NCBI GenBank assembly: GCA_002313895.1
Contig: DCAW01000187.1
Span: forward strand, 585-14,571
Reading direction: 5' to 3'
DNA length: 13,987 nt
Source: Dehalococcoidia bacterium UBA1123
Lineage (GTDB): Bacteria > Chloroflexota > Dehalococcoidia > Lucifugimonadales > UBA1123
This document shows, piece after piece, positions 7,154 through 13,987 of this stretch. Numbering within the stretch: position 1 is the stretch's first letter; each line of letters starts with the position of its first letter. A model generated the notes under the pieces. The model saw nothing but the letters and a program-made list of their open reading frames with translations, was not told the DNA's origin and ran no database searches. A program made the translations under genes and the position numbers.

Positions 7154-9673
7154 CTAAGACGCTTCCAGCACGCCCTCAGCCACTAAGTTCCCGATTTCGT
7201 CGTCCGACATGCCAAGTTTCTCTCGCAGAATGACATTGTTGTGCTGGCCGATCAGCGCCTGAGGCATCCTCAGACTGCCGGGGGTCTTGGACAGCAGGAA
7301 CTGGAGACCGTCGTATGGCATCGGGCCGCATTCGGCATGATCGAGCCATGTGAAGAATTTGCGATGCTCAAGCTGCGGGTCTTCCCACAGGTCGGCCTGA
7401 CTCTGAACTACGCCAGCGGGCACGCCTGCTGCTTGTAATTTCTCCATCGTTTCCCGGGCATTCCGGTTTGCTGTCCACGCAGAGATTTTTTCATCAAGCT
7501 CCGCAGCGTTTTCTTGACGCAACTCCATGCTGGAAAACGAAACATCGGTGATCAATTTTGAATCGCCCATCACACCGCAAAACGCCGCCCACTGCTCTTG
7601 GTTCTCGACCGCGATTGACAGCCACGACGGGCCGTCGCCGGTATATTTTCGCTCAGCATTGGCGCAAGGATAAACGCCGTGAGGCGCGAACCGATCATCG
7701 GAATTGCCCCGACGACCGATGACTCGCCCGTTGACCATATAGTCCATCACAGCCGGAGCAAGATATTGCGCGGCGCACTCAAACTGCGCGAGATCAAGTC
7801 GCTGTCCCTTCCCGGTGCGCCTTCGGTACTCTAGCGCGGCGACTATCGCGGCGAAGGCGTTGGGAGGGTTGATGAAGTCCGAATATGCGCCGTAGGGGGC
7901 GGCTGGCTCCCGATCCGGCCAACCTGTGACGTGGTAGTATCCCGCCATTGAGGCGGCCAACTGCCCGAACCCCGCGTAGTGAGAGTGCGGCCCGGTCTGG
8001 CCCTGCTGGCAGGTGCTGAAATAAATAATATCAGGCGCCAGTTTTTTCACCTCATCGTACCCCAGACCCCACGAGGCCATGACTCGCGGCGTGAAACTCT
8101 CGGAGATCACATCGGGCTGCCAAGTCTTAATCAAATCTCGAATGATTTTCCGGCCCTCCGGGCGCGCCATGTTCAAGCCCAATCCGAGTTTGCTAGTGTT
8201 GTAGCTTGCAGGGAACTGGCTCCTGTTAATTCCAGGTGTTCCGTCCTTGAAAGGCGGAGCCATGCGAAGGACGTCAGGACGCCCGACCGACTCGACGCGG
8301 ATCACCTCTGCTCCGTGGTCTGCAAGATATTTGATCGTGATCGGGCCGACGCCCACCCAGGTGAAGTCCAATACTTTGATGCCCTCAAAGGGCAGCTTCG
8401 GACTGTCAACATCTGACTTGACCGCTGGCGCGCGTGACAACTTCTCAGTCTCAGAACCAAGCTCTTCGAGAATCTCGGCATTGTGCTCGCCGATTCCTGG
8501 AGCGGGCCGTCGAATCTTCAGCGGGCTTTCATCCATCTTGATGAATGGCCCTAGATGCCGGAGGCTGGCCTCAATCGCAGGCACATCCAGATCGATCCAG
8601 AATTCCCTGGCTGCAAGTTGAGGACTCGCCGCTATGTCGTCGACCGTGTTGCATGGAGCCAACAATATCCGATGAGACAATGCCCGGTCGTACAACTCCA
8701 ATTTTGACTTGTTCTGAACAAACTGCTCCTCAAGGGTTTGAATCTTGTGAAATATTTCCACGCCCTCAGGATCGGAGCCGGTTGCCATCGCCACACGGTC
8801 AAGGCTCAATACATCGAAACCCAGTAACCAGTCCGGGAGAGCTCCTTCTTCAAGCATCCAATCGAGCATTTTCTGCACGGTGGCGTTCGCCGACAGCAAG
8901 GTCACAAAGCCATCCTCACATTTGAATACTTGTCGGACGCTGAGCTGGCCACGGCTGTGAAACGCTCCATCCCTCTCAAGATTGACGCCATTCAACGGAG
9001 GAAAGGGCGTCGCGTTCATAGTTGTCCAGACCACCGCGACTTGCATCGACACATCAACATGCTGACCCATGCCTGTTTGCTGGCGATGCCAAAAAGCGGC
9101 CATCGTTCCAGCGAGCGCCTGTCCTCCGGCATTGAGTTCGGCTTGCGGGAACGTGATGCGCGCAGGCGGTCGGTCGGCGTCTCCGCAAATGTACTGCATG
9201 CCACCCATAGACCAGGCGATCATGTCTGTCGCATTGTAATGGGCATATGGCCCTGTCTGTCCAAACGGTGTGATGGAAGTCAGAATGAGGCCTGGGTTGT
9301 CGCTCGAAAGATCGTCGTATCCCAACCGCAAACCGGCCATGTATCCCGGCGCGAACGACTCAATCACGATGTCCGCTTGCCTTGCAAGGTTGCGAAACAT
9401 CTCCTGTCCCTCTGAAGTCTCAATATCGAGGGTTATGCTGCGTTTGTTGACGCAGTAGGCGTTCCAAAATAGGCTAGTGTCTCTGGACACCCGGTCCTTG
9501 TGAAACGGTCCTCTATCTCTGGTCGGGCTGCCATCGGGCGGCTCGATTTTGATAACGTCGGCGCCCATATCCCCCAGCGCTTTGCCGCACCAGTTGAATC
9601 CGCCTTCGGCTAGGTCTAATACCCGATACGGGCCAAGCGGGAGGGATGAGGTGATCGTTGGATCATCGGTCAT
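7154..9673 (-). CDS. Tandem-domain CaiB/BaiF CoA-transferase (two fused type III CoA-transferase domains)
   Basis: The 839-residue protein contains two complete CaiB/BaiF domains in one chain. Domain 1 (about 12-405) has 'LGPYRVLDLAEGG', 'GDMGADVIKIEPPDG' and 'NKRSITLDI'. Domain 2 (about 428-835) has 'FEGIKVLDFTWVGVGP', 'ADHGAEVIRVES' and 'NTSKLGLGLNM'. Type III CoA-transferases form a CoA thioester on an Asp. Domain 2 keeps it as D599 in 'GAYSDF', but domain 1 has E179 at the aligned position in 'FPQAEL'. Normal members have about 400 residues and act as interlocked dimers; a fused pair may form an internal heterodimer with one active half. Substrate is unknown. There is no clear ribosome binding site at ATG 9673, so translation may be weak or the start may differ. 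It is the first gene of an operon with the racemase-like gene. Confidence 0.88.
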   Translation of the reverse strand: MTDDPTITSSLPLGPYRVLDLAEGGFNWCGKALGDMGADVIKIEPPDGSPTRDRGPFHKDRVSRDTSLFWNAYCVNKRSITLDIETSEGQEMFRNLARQADIVIESFAPGYMAGLRLGYDDLSSDNPGLILTSITPFGQTGPYAHYNATDMIAWSMGGMQYICGDADRPPARITFPQAELNAGGQALAGTMAAFWHRQQTGMGQHVDVSMQVAVVWTTMNATPFPPLNGVNLERDGAFHSRGQLSVRQVFKCEDGFVTLLSANATVQKMLDWMLEEGALPDWLLGFDVLSLDRVAMATGSDPEGVEIFHKIQTLEEQFVQNKSKLELYDRALSHRILLAPCNTVDDIAASPQLAAREFWIDLDVPAIEASLRHLGPFIKMDESPLKIRRPAPGIGEHNAEILEELGSETEKLSRAPAVKSDVDSPKLPFEGIKVLDFTWVGVGPITIKYLADHGAEVIRVESVGRPDVLRMAPPFKDGTPGINRSQFPASYNTSKLGLGLNMARPEGRKIIRDLIKTWQPDVISESFTPRVMASWGLGYDEVKKLAPDIIYFSTCQQGQTGPHSHYAGFGQLAASMAGYYHVTGWPDREPAAPYGAYSDFINPPNAFAAIVAALEYRRRTGKGQRLDLAQFECAAQYLAPAVMDYMVNGRVIGRRGNSDDRFAPHGVYPCANAERKYTGDGPSWLSIAVENQEQWAAFCGVMGDSKLITDVSFSSMELRQENAAELDEKISAWTANRNARETMEKLQAAGVPAGVVQSQADLWEDPQLEHRKFFTWLDHAECGPMPYDGLQFLLSKTPGSLRMPQALIGQHNNVILREKLGMSDDEIGNLVAEGVLEAS

Positions 9674-9724
9674 TGGAACGGTCCATCAGCATAATCACTT
9701 CGCAGGTTAATTGATGCACAGCAG

Positions 9725-9752
9725 ATTATTAGACACCAGTCAACAAAGTCAA
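9725..9752 (-). promoter_or_regulatory. Promoter of the CaiB/BaiF operon, with TTGACT direct repeat
   Basis: On the minus strand TTGACT (9752-9747) and AATAAT (9730-9725) are separated by 16 bases; each matches consensus at five of six positions. The predicted start near 9718 leaves a leader of about 45 bases. A second TTGACT (9743-9738) lies in the spacer, exactly 9 bases from the first, so the repeat could also be a regulator site. Confidence 0.5.
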
Positions 9753-9781
9753 CCAGTCGGTTCACAGTATCGGAGGAGTAG

Positions 9782-11272
9782 TTAGGCCGGGGTCCGTTCT
9801 CGCGTTGGTTGTTCCTGCAACACGATTTCTTTCTCCGGCGGGATTGGGTTTCCCTTGAAGTAAGAGGCCACAATCGCAATGAATATGAACCCAGACATAA
9901 AACGGAACGCCAAACTCAATCCGCTGGTGAATGCCGCAATCAGTCCGGGGTCGCTGTCCACGGACACCTCAGCCAACGAAGGAGGGTAACCCATAGATGC
10001 CATCGACGCCGTCACAATTACTGTCGCCACGGCGATACTTGTTAAGTTTCCAGAATTACGCACAAGATTCAGGAAGCCCGATATCACGCCGTACTTGCTC
10101 TGCTCGACAACGCTCAGAATCGAACTATTATTTGGCGCGTTGAACGTGCCGATGCCAAAGCTCTGCATCGTCATTCCCACCATCGCCAGAATGAACGAGG
10201 AACTGGGAGTGAGCGTCGACAGCACGATCAGTCCGGACATGGTTACGGCCATGCCACCCATTGTGAATAGCCTGACGCCGAATCTGTCCGAAAGCCTGCC
10301 GCTCAGCGGCCCCATGATTATCATCATCGAAGCGCTTGGGACAATCATGAGACCGACCTGCAACGGGGAGAATCCCAACACGGCCTGAAGATAAAAAGGC
10401 ATCAGGAATCTCACCGATGACATGCCCACAAACGACAGGTAACTCGCCGACACTCCGAATGTGAACAACCTGCGCTTGAACAATCGCATGTCCATAATAG
10501 GCGACGGCGCCCGAAGCTCCCACCACACGAAAACAATCATCAGCGCGATGAACGAGCCCAGCGCCCCAAGTATAAGCGGACTTAACCACCCCAGCCGCTG
10601 CCCGCCGGTCATGCCCAGAAGAAACGACACCATCGCGCCTGTGGATAACGCGGCGCCCAGCCAGTCAAACGCCTCACGGTCCCCAGTTGGCTGTCCAACC
10701 TGCTTGGAGTCGATAATTATGATCGCAGCCAGCACCGAGACTGCGCCCATGATGCTAGCGCCGAAGAACACCCAACGCCAGTCCGCCACGCCGATCAGGA
10801 AACCGCCGACTGCGGGGCCGGCGACACCACCGAGTCCAACCATGCTCATCTGGAGTCCCAGCGCCTTGCCGCGCTGTTCTGGAGGGAACGTCGAAACGAC
10901 CATCGCCATAGAGGTGCCCTGGGTCATAGCCGCCCCAACACCCTGAAAAATCTTCGAGGCGATCAACGCCTCAACGCTGGGAGACAATCCAGCAGCCAGC
11001 GCTCCTACAGTGAAGATGACGAAACCCAGGACGTACACCCGCTTGCGGCCAACGATGTCCGCCATGCGGCCCATCGGGAGCAACAGTGCGCTGATTGTGA
11101 GAGCGTATCCGATAAGCACCCATTGGGTGGTCGGAAGGTCTGTGTCGAAGTGGTTAGATATGGACGGCAGGGCGACGACGACACTGCCGTGATCGGATAC
11201 TGAGGCAAACAACCCGACGGCCATAGCTCCGAAAGCCCACCACCGGTAGTTCGACCCGAAGGAAAGGTTCAA
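9782..11272 (-). CDS. MFS transporter, DHA2 family (EmrB/QacA-like, 14 membrane segments)
   Basis: A 496-residue inner-membrane protein with about 14 hydrophobic segments spread from residue 10 to 473. It has the MFS motif A 'GRMADIVGRKR' (68-78) after the second segment, the antiporter motif C 'GLGGVAGPAVGGFLIG' (146-161) in the fifth, and 'WRWVFF' (165-170), all typical of proton-driven DHA2 exporters. D27 in the first segment sits where DHA2 proteins carry a conserved Asp. A repeat of motif A ('GRLSDRFGVR', 325-334) opens the second half. TTG 11272 is the longest start; the nearest Shine-Dalgarno GAGGAG ends 12 bases upstream, a long spacing, so a slightly different start is possible. It lies 46 bases downstream of tenA and probably shares its transcript. 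Substrate cannot be read from the sequence; a drug efflux role is the family default, though linkage to tenA allows a thiamine-related compound. Confidence 0.88.
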   Translation of the reverse strand: MNLSFGSNYRWWAFGAMAVGLFASVSDHGSVVVALPSISNHFDTDLPTTQWVLIGYALTISALLLPMGRMADIVGRKRVYVLGFVIFTVGALAAGLSPSVEALIASKIFQGVGAAMTQGTSMAMVVSTFPPEQRGKALGLQMSMVGLGGVAGPAVGGFLIGVADWRWVFFGASIMGAVSVLAAIIIIDSKQVGQPTGDREAFDWLGAALSTGAMVSFLLGMTGGQRLGWLSPLILGALGSFIALMIVFVWWELRAPSPIMDMRLFKRRLFTFGVSASYLSFVGMSSVRFLMPFYLQAVLGFSPLQVGLMIVPSASMMIIMGPLSGRLSDRFGVRLFTMGGMAVTMSGLIVLSTLTPSSSFILAMVGMTMQSFGIGTFNAPNNSSILSVVEQSKYGVISGFLNLVRNSGNLTSIAVATVIVTASMASMGYPPSLAEVSVDSDPGLIAAFTSGLSLAFRFMSGFIFIAIVASYFKGNPIPPEKEIVLQEQPTRERTPA

Positions 11273-11318
11273 ATTTGTGACTGGCTCCTCGTAACATTTG
11301 TCGTGGCGCTATCGGGCA

Positions 11319-11987
11319 TTATACAGGCCAAGTCTCCAGTCTGTATGCGGCATCCCAGAACATATATTCGTATTGACTGCTTATCATGAACGCTCGTTTC
11401 ATGCGGGCCAGTTCTTCCTCGCCTGCATCCTTAGCTATTCGGTCGACGAATGATCTCAGCCAAGCGGCGAGTTCTTCGAACTCCGGGGAGTTGTACATCT
11501 CGATCCAGCGCCCATAGAGCGGTTGGGACTCTGGAGCGCCCCTGTCGGCCAGCATCTGCCCAATCTCGCAATAACCCCAGGCGCACGGGAGAATGACCGT
11601 CGCGATCTCTCCGGCGCTGCCTGAGAAACCGGTCTGAATCATGTGGTTGGTGTATCCAACGGTGGTCGGCGATGGTTCAGTTGCCAACAACTCTTCTTTT
11701 GAGATGCCGAAATCAGCGCAGAAACCGACGTGCAGGGCCATTTCAGTGTTCAACGTTTCGTGGATCAGTTTTGCGAACCAGCCCATGTCTTCAACCGTCG
11801 GCGCTTTCGCGACGGCCAGCGAAATTGCTCGGCAATATTCGATGAGAAATATGTAGTCTTGCCTCATGTAGTGACGAAAATTCTCCAACGGCAAACTGCC
11901 GTCGCCAATGCCGGTGACGAACGGATGGTTCTGCTCAGTCTCCCACATCGAAGCGCCCATGCGCCTGAGATCATCAGAATATCCCAT
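11319..11987 (-). CDS. tenA: Thiaminase II / aminopyrimidine aminohydrolase, EC 3.5.99.2
   Basis: TenA hydrolyses aminopyrimidines released from degraded thiamine (for example aminomethyl-HMP to HMP), feeding thiamine salvage in the cytoplasm. The 222-residue length is typical. C135 in 'LPCAWGY' matches the catalytic Cys135 of Bacillus subtilis TenA. D44 in 'RQDY', Y112 in 'VGYTNHM' and the C-terminal Glu207 in 'SSQYEYMFWD' fit the substrate-binding Asp, Tyr and catalytic Glu of the family. F47 replaces a Tyr found in the Bacillus enzyme. AGAGGA about 7 bases upstream supports ATG 11987. It lies 21 bases after the TM1367-like gene and before the DHA2 transporter, giving a three-gene operon. 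Confidence 0.92.
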   Translation of the reverse strand: MGYSDDLRRMGASMWETEQNHPFVTGIGDGSLPLENFRHYMRQDYIFLIEYCRAISLAVAKAPTVEDMGWFAKLIHETLNTEMALHVGFCADFGISKEELLATEPSPTTVGYTNHMIQTGFSGSAGEIATVILPCAWGYCEIGQMLADRGAPESQPLYGRWIEMYNSPEFEELAAWLRSFVDRIAKDAGEEELARMKRAFMISSQYEYMFWDAAYRLETWPV

Positions 11988-12008
11988 ATTTAATCCTCTG
12001 CTAGCTGA

Positions 12009-12383
12009 TCAAGCCTTCTCGACAGACACCTGAGCGCCAGAGATTACGGGTTTGAGAATCGTCGGGTCGCCCTCTATTTGTCCGATCACGTTAACCGCGC
12101 TGGCAGGCCGAATGTCCTCGCCCTGGCTCATGGGAGTCGGCCCGAAGAACAGGCAAATGGCCTGACCCGTAGGCCAGTACGCCAGAGCGCCCATATCCAC
12201 GACCTCCTGACCATCCTGCACCGCGGCGACGATCTCGGTGCGGAAGTATATCTCGTCGCCCCACGTGCTTCCCGACGCCGTGATGGGCAGAGCGTCCCAG
12301 ACCAGATCAGCCGTTCCGGTGTCGTTCAGCAGTCCGCCGACTTCGACATCGCCTGCTGTGATTCTGATGCGTCGCTCGTGCAA
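12009..12383 (-). CDS. Cyclophilin-like fold protein, TM1367 family
   Basis: A 124-residue cytoplasmic protein that matches the small TM1367-like family with a cyclophilin-like barrel. It has 'RIRITAGDVEV' (5-15), 'ALPITASGSTWGDEIYF' (31-47), 'GALAYWPTGQAICLFFGPTP' (65-84) and 'ASAVNVIGQI' (94-103). Members lack the proven prolyl isomerase site of true cyclophilins and their biochemical role is not established. The start is TTG 12383 with GAGGT 9 bases upstream. It is the first gene of the operon with tenA and the DHA2 transporter. Confidence 0.8.
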   Translation of the reverse strand: MHERRIRITAGDVEVGGLLNDTGTADLVWDALPITASGSTWGDEIYFRTEIVAAVQDGQEVVDMGALAYWPTGQAICLFFGPTPMSQGEDIRPASAVNVIGQIEGDPTILKPVISGAQVSVEKA

Positions 12384-12422
12384 TCCGTTTCAACCTCATT
12401 GGCGTTTTTTGCTGCATGGAAC

Positions 12423-12451
12423 ATTATCTTCCGAAACCCAGCTTGACACAA
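12423..12451 (-). promoter_or_regulatory. Promoter candidate for the TM1367-like/tenA/MFS operon
   Basis: On the minus strand GATAAT (12428-12423) matches the -10 consensus at five of six positions, with TTGTGT (12451-12446) 17 bases upstream as a weak -35. The start would be near 12416, giving a leader of about 33 bases. The -35 overlaps the -35 of the divergent glpK promoter. Confidence 0.4.
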
Positions 12452-12471
12452 ACGACATTGATCTCCAAAGT
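12443..12471 (+). promoter_or_regulatory. Promoter candidate for glpK
   Basis: A perfect -35 TTGACA (12443-12448) is followed after 17 bases by CAAAGT (12466-12471), a poor -10. If used, transcription begins near 12478, just before the GAGG ribosome binding site (12479-12482), leaving a very short leader. Confidence 0.35.
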
Positions 12472-12489
12472 ATGTGTCGAGGCCAAACC

Positions 12490-13987
12490 ATGACAGAATC
12501 AGGGTACATCATCGCGCTGGATCAGGGCACCACAGGCACAACCGCTGTTTTAGTGGATGGGTCGGGGCGTTCTGTGTGGTCTGTGAATCGGGAGATCGAG
12601 CAGATCTATCCAAAACCAGGATGGGTCGAGCATGATCCCTTCGAGCTATTCGAATCCTGCGTCGAAGTCGCCGCCGAGCTTTTGGAGGAAATGGAAGTTC
12701 ATCCCAGGGCCGTGAGGGCTATCGGGATTACAAACCAACGAGAGACGGCCCTGGTTTGGGACAGGGCCACAGGCGAACCCGTGATGAACGCCATCGTCTG
12801 GCAGTGCCGCCGCACCGCGCCGATTTGCGAGTCTCTTGTATCCAGGGGACTGGAGGCGACGATTCGAGAAAAGACTGGACTGCCCATCGACCCGTATTTC
12901 TCAGCCACGAAATATCGGTGGATTCTGGACGCCATCCCCGACGGGCAAGCTAGAGCCGAGGCCGGAGAATTGGCTTGCGGAACCGTGGATTCATGGCTCG
13001 TATGGCAGTTCACGAACGGCACAGTCCACATTACCGACGTGTCCAACGCGTCGAGGACGATGCTATTCAACATCCACACTCTAGACTGGGATGACGAGTT
13101 ACTAGCGATGCTCGCTTTGCCCAGGACTATGCTGCCGGACGTTCGCTCGTCCAGCGAGATTTATGGGTACGCTAGTGGGGAAAATTTTGCGGGCCAGGGC
13201 ATCCCAATCGCAGGCATCGCCGGAGACCAGCAGGCGTCGCTTTTTGGACAAGCATGTTTTGAACCCGGGATGGCCAAAAACACTTACGGCACCGGATCGT
13301 TCGTTCTGATGAACACCGGAGCCGAACCGATAGCTTCCGATCACGGATTGCTATCCACTGTGGCATGGAAAATCGGGGATGAAGTGACCTATGCCCTCGA
13401 AGGAAGCATTTTTTCCACGGGAGCGACGGTCCAGTGGTTGAGAGACGGGCTGGGCGTGATTCGAGCGACTGCAGATGTCGAGGCTCTGGCAGCCAGCGTG
13501 CCGGACAACGGCGGAGTCTACATCGTGCCTGCGTTCGTTGGTCTTGGCGCCCCACACTGGGATATGCACGCTCGCGGAACCATCGTGGGCCTGACACGAG
13601 GCTCTACCAAAGCCCACATCGCCCGCGCCGTCCTAGAGGCCACCGCCTACCAGACCAAAGACGTGCTGACCGCGATGGAATCAGACACTTCGCAAGAAAT
13701 CACTACCTTGAGGGTCGATGGCGGCGCGACGGTGAACACTTTCTTGATGCAGTTCCAATCGGACATTTTGAATATCCCGATCGAGCCGTCCGAATCTCAC
13801 GAAACCACAGCGCTAGGGTCAGCGTACCTCGCGGGTTTGGCGGTCGGTTTCTGGAAAGACACGGACGAGATTTCCAACCTATGGAGGGCCGGATCGAAGC
13901 GCATTCCCGCGATGGACGCCAAGACCAGGCAGTCGCTGCATGCGACCTGGTCGCGAGCTGTAAATCGTTCTCTGAGTTGGGCATCCG
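12490..13987 (+). CDS. glpK: Glycerol kinase, EC 2.7.1.30 (cut at the right edge, nearly complete)
   Basis: Phosphorylates glycerol with ATP to sn-glycerol 3-phosphate in the cytoplasm. 499 codons are present without a stop; E. coli GlpK has about 500, so only the last few residues are probably missing. ATG 12490 has GAGG 7 bases upstream. Motifs are 'LDQGTTGTT' (10-18, ATP phosphate loop), 'GWVEHDP' (44-50), 'NQRETALVWD' (82-91) with R84 and E85 matching the glycerol-binding R83/E84 of E. coli, W104, Y136, 'GIAGDQQASLFGQ' (242-254) with D246 as catalytic base (D245 in E. coli), 'NTYGTGSF', 'LEGSIFSTGATVQW' and 'RVDGGATVNTF'. The loop before the catalytic Asp lacks the 'GGTR' that binds fructose 1,6-bisphosphate in E. 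coli, so that feedback inhibition is unlikely. No glpF or glpD is visible nearby. Confidence 0.95.
   Translation, partial: MTESGYIIALDQGTTGTTAVLVDGSGRSVWSVNREIEQIYPKPGWVEHDPFELFESCVEVAAELLEEMEVHPRAVRAIGITNQRETALVWDRATGEPVMNAIVWQCRRTAPICESLVSRGLEATIREKTGLPIDPYFSATKYRWILDAIPDGQARAEAGELACGTVDSWLVWQFTNGTVHITDVSNASRTMLFNIHTLDWDDELLAMLALPRTMLPDVRSSSEIYGYASGENFAGQGIPIAGIAGDQQASLFGQACFEPGMAKNTYGTGSFVLMNTGAEPIASDHGLLSTVAWKIGDEVTYALEGSIFSTGATVQWLRDGLGVIRATADVEALAASVPDNGGVYIVPAFVGLGAPHWDMHARGTIVGLTRGSTKAHIARAVLEATAYQTKDVLTAMESDTSQEITTLRVDGGATVNTFLMQFQSDILNIPIEPSESHETTALGSAYLAGLAVGFWKDTDEISNLWRAGSKRIPAMDAKTRQSLHATWSRAVNRSLSWAS

Noticed and set aside
6518..7186. 222-codon plus-strand open frame opposite the racemase-like gene
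   Set aside because: It is antisense to a gene with full catalytic motifs, its product is Arg/His-rich without recognisable domain, and it has no ribosome binding site.
7979..9458. Several plus-strand frames opposite the tandem CaiB/BaiF gene
   Set aside because: All are shadows of a well-supported 839-residue gene; high-GC third positions leave such frames open.
9670..9879. 69-codon minus-strand frame overlapping the start of the tandem CaiB gene by 4 bases
   Set aside because: The ATGA overlap looks like translational coupling, but the frame lies partly over the end of the DHA2 gene, and its basic, unstructured product has no family features.

Overview
The window looks like chromosomal DNA of a free-living bacterium with moderately high GC. 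It is tightly packed, with short intergenic gaps and many TTG or GTG starts. The mix of CaiB/BaiF CoA-transferases, a lipoprotein with long Pro/Thr linkers of the 'TPTPEP' type, NAPRT, TenA and a DHA2 exporter suggests a Chloroflexota lineage, perhaps SAR202/Dehalococcoidia-like. That placement is inference from gene content; no rRNA or marker gene is present.

Layout. (1) 1-185 (-): N-terminus of a serine beta-lactamase-like hydrolase cut by the window edge. (2) 339-1610 (-): PLP aminotransferase with a good intrinsic terminator at 265-306. (3) 1902-2561 (+): RidA/YjgF-family protein, divergent from the aminotransferase across a region with two GC-rich palindromes. (4) 2589-3728 (-): a lipoprotein with a Pro/Thr-rich linker and a C-terminal peroxiredoxin domain, broken by four in-frame stops. 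One of these is a TGA exactly at the expected active-site Cys position, followed by a hairpin that fits the loose bacterial SECIS geometry. (5) 3912-5893 (+): NAPRT (pncB) and a Cys-free carboxymuconolactone-decarboxylase-like protein, with a recognisable promoter. (6) 9673-5906 (-): an operon of a tandem-domain CaiB/BaiF CoA-transferase and an alpha-methylacyl-CoA racemase-like enzyme. (7) 12383-9782 (-): an operon of a TM1367/cyclophilin-like protein, TenA and a DHA2-type MFS transporter. (8) 12490-13987 (+): glycerol kinase, almost complete, divergent from operon 7.

Functional themes. These are NAD salvage (pncB), thiamine/pyrimidine salvage (tenA), clearance of reactive enamines (RidA beside a PLP enzyme), acyl-CoA transfer and epimerisation (the two CaiB-family genes), and glycerol entry into metabolism (glpK). 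The most unusual element is the peroxiredoxin locus, which is either a decayed selenoprotein gene or an ordinary pseudogene whose TGA falls on the catalytic position by chance. No RNA gene, CRISPR array, insertion sequence or phage gene was seen.
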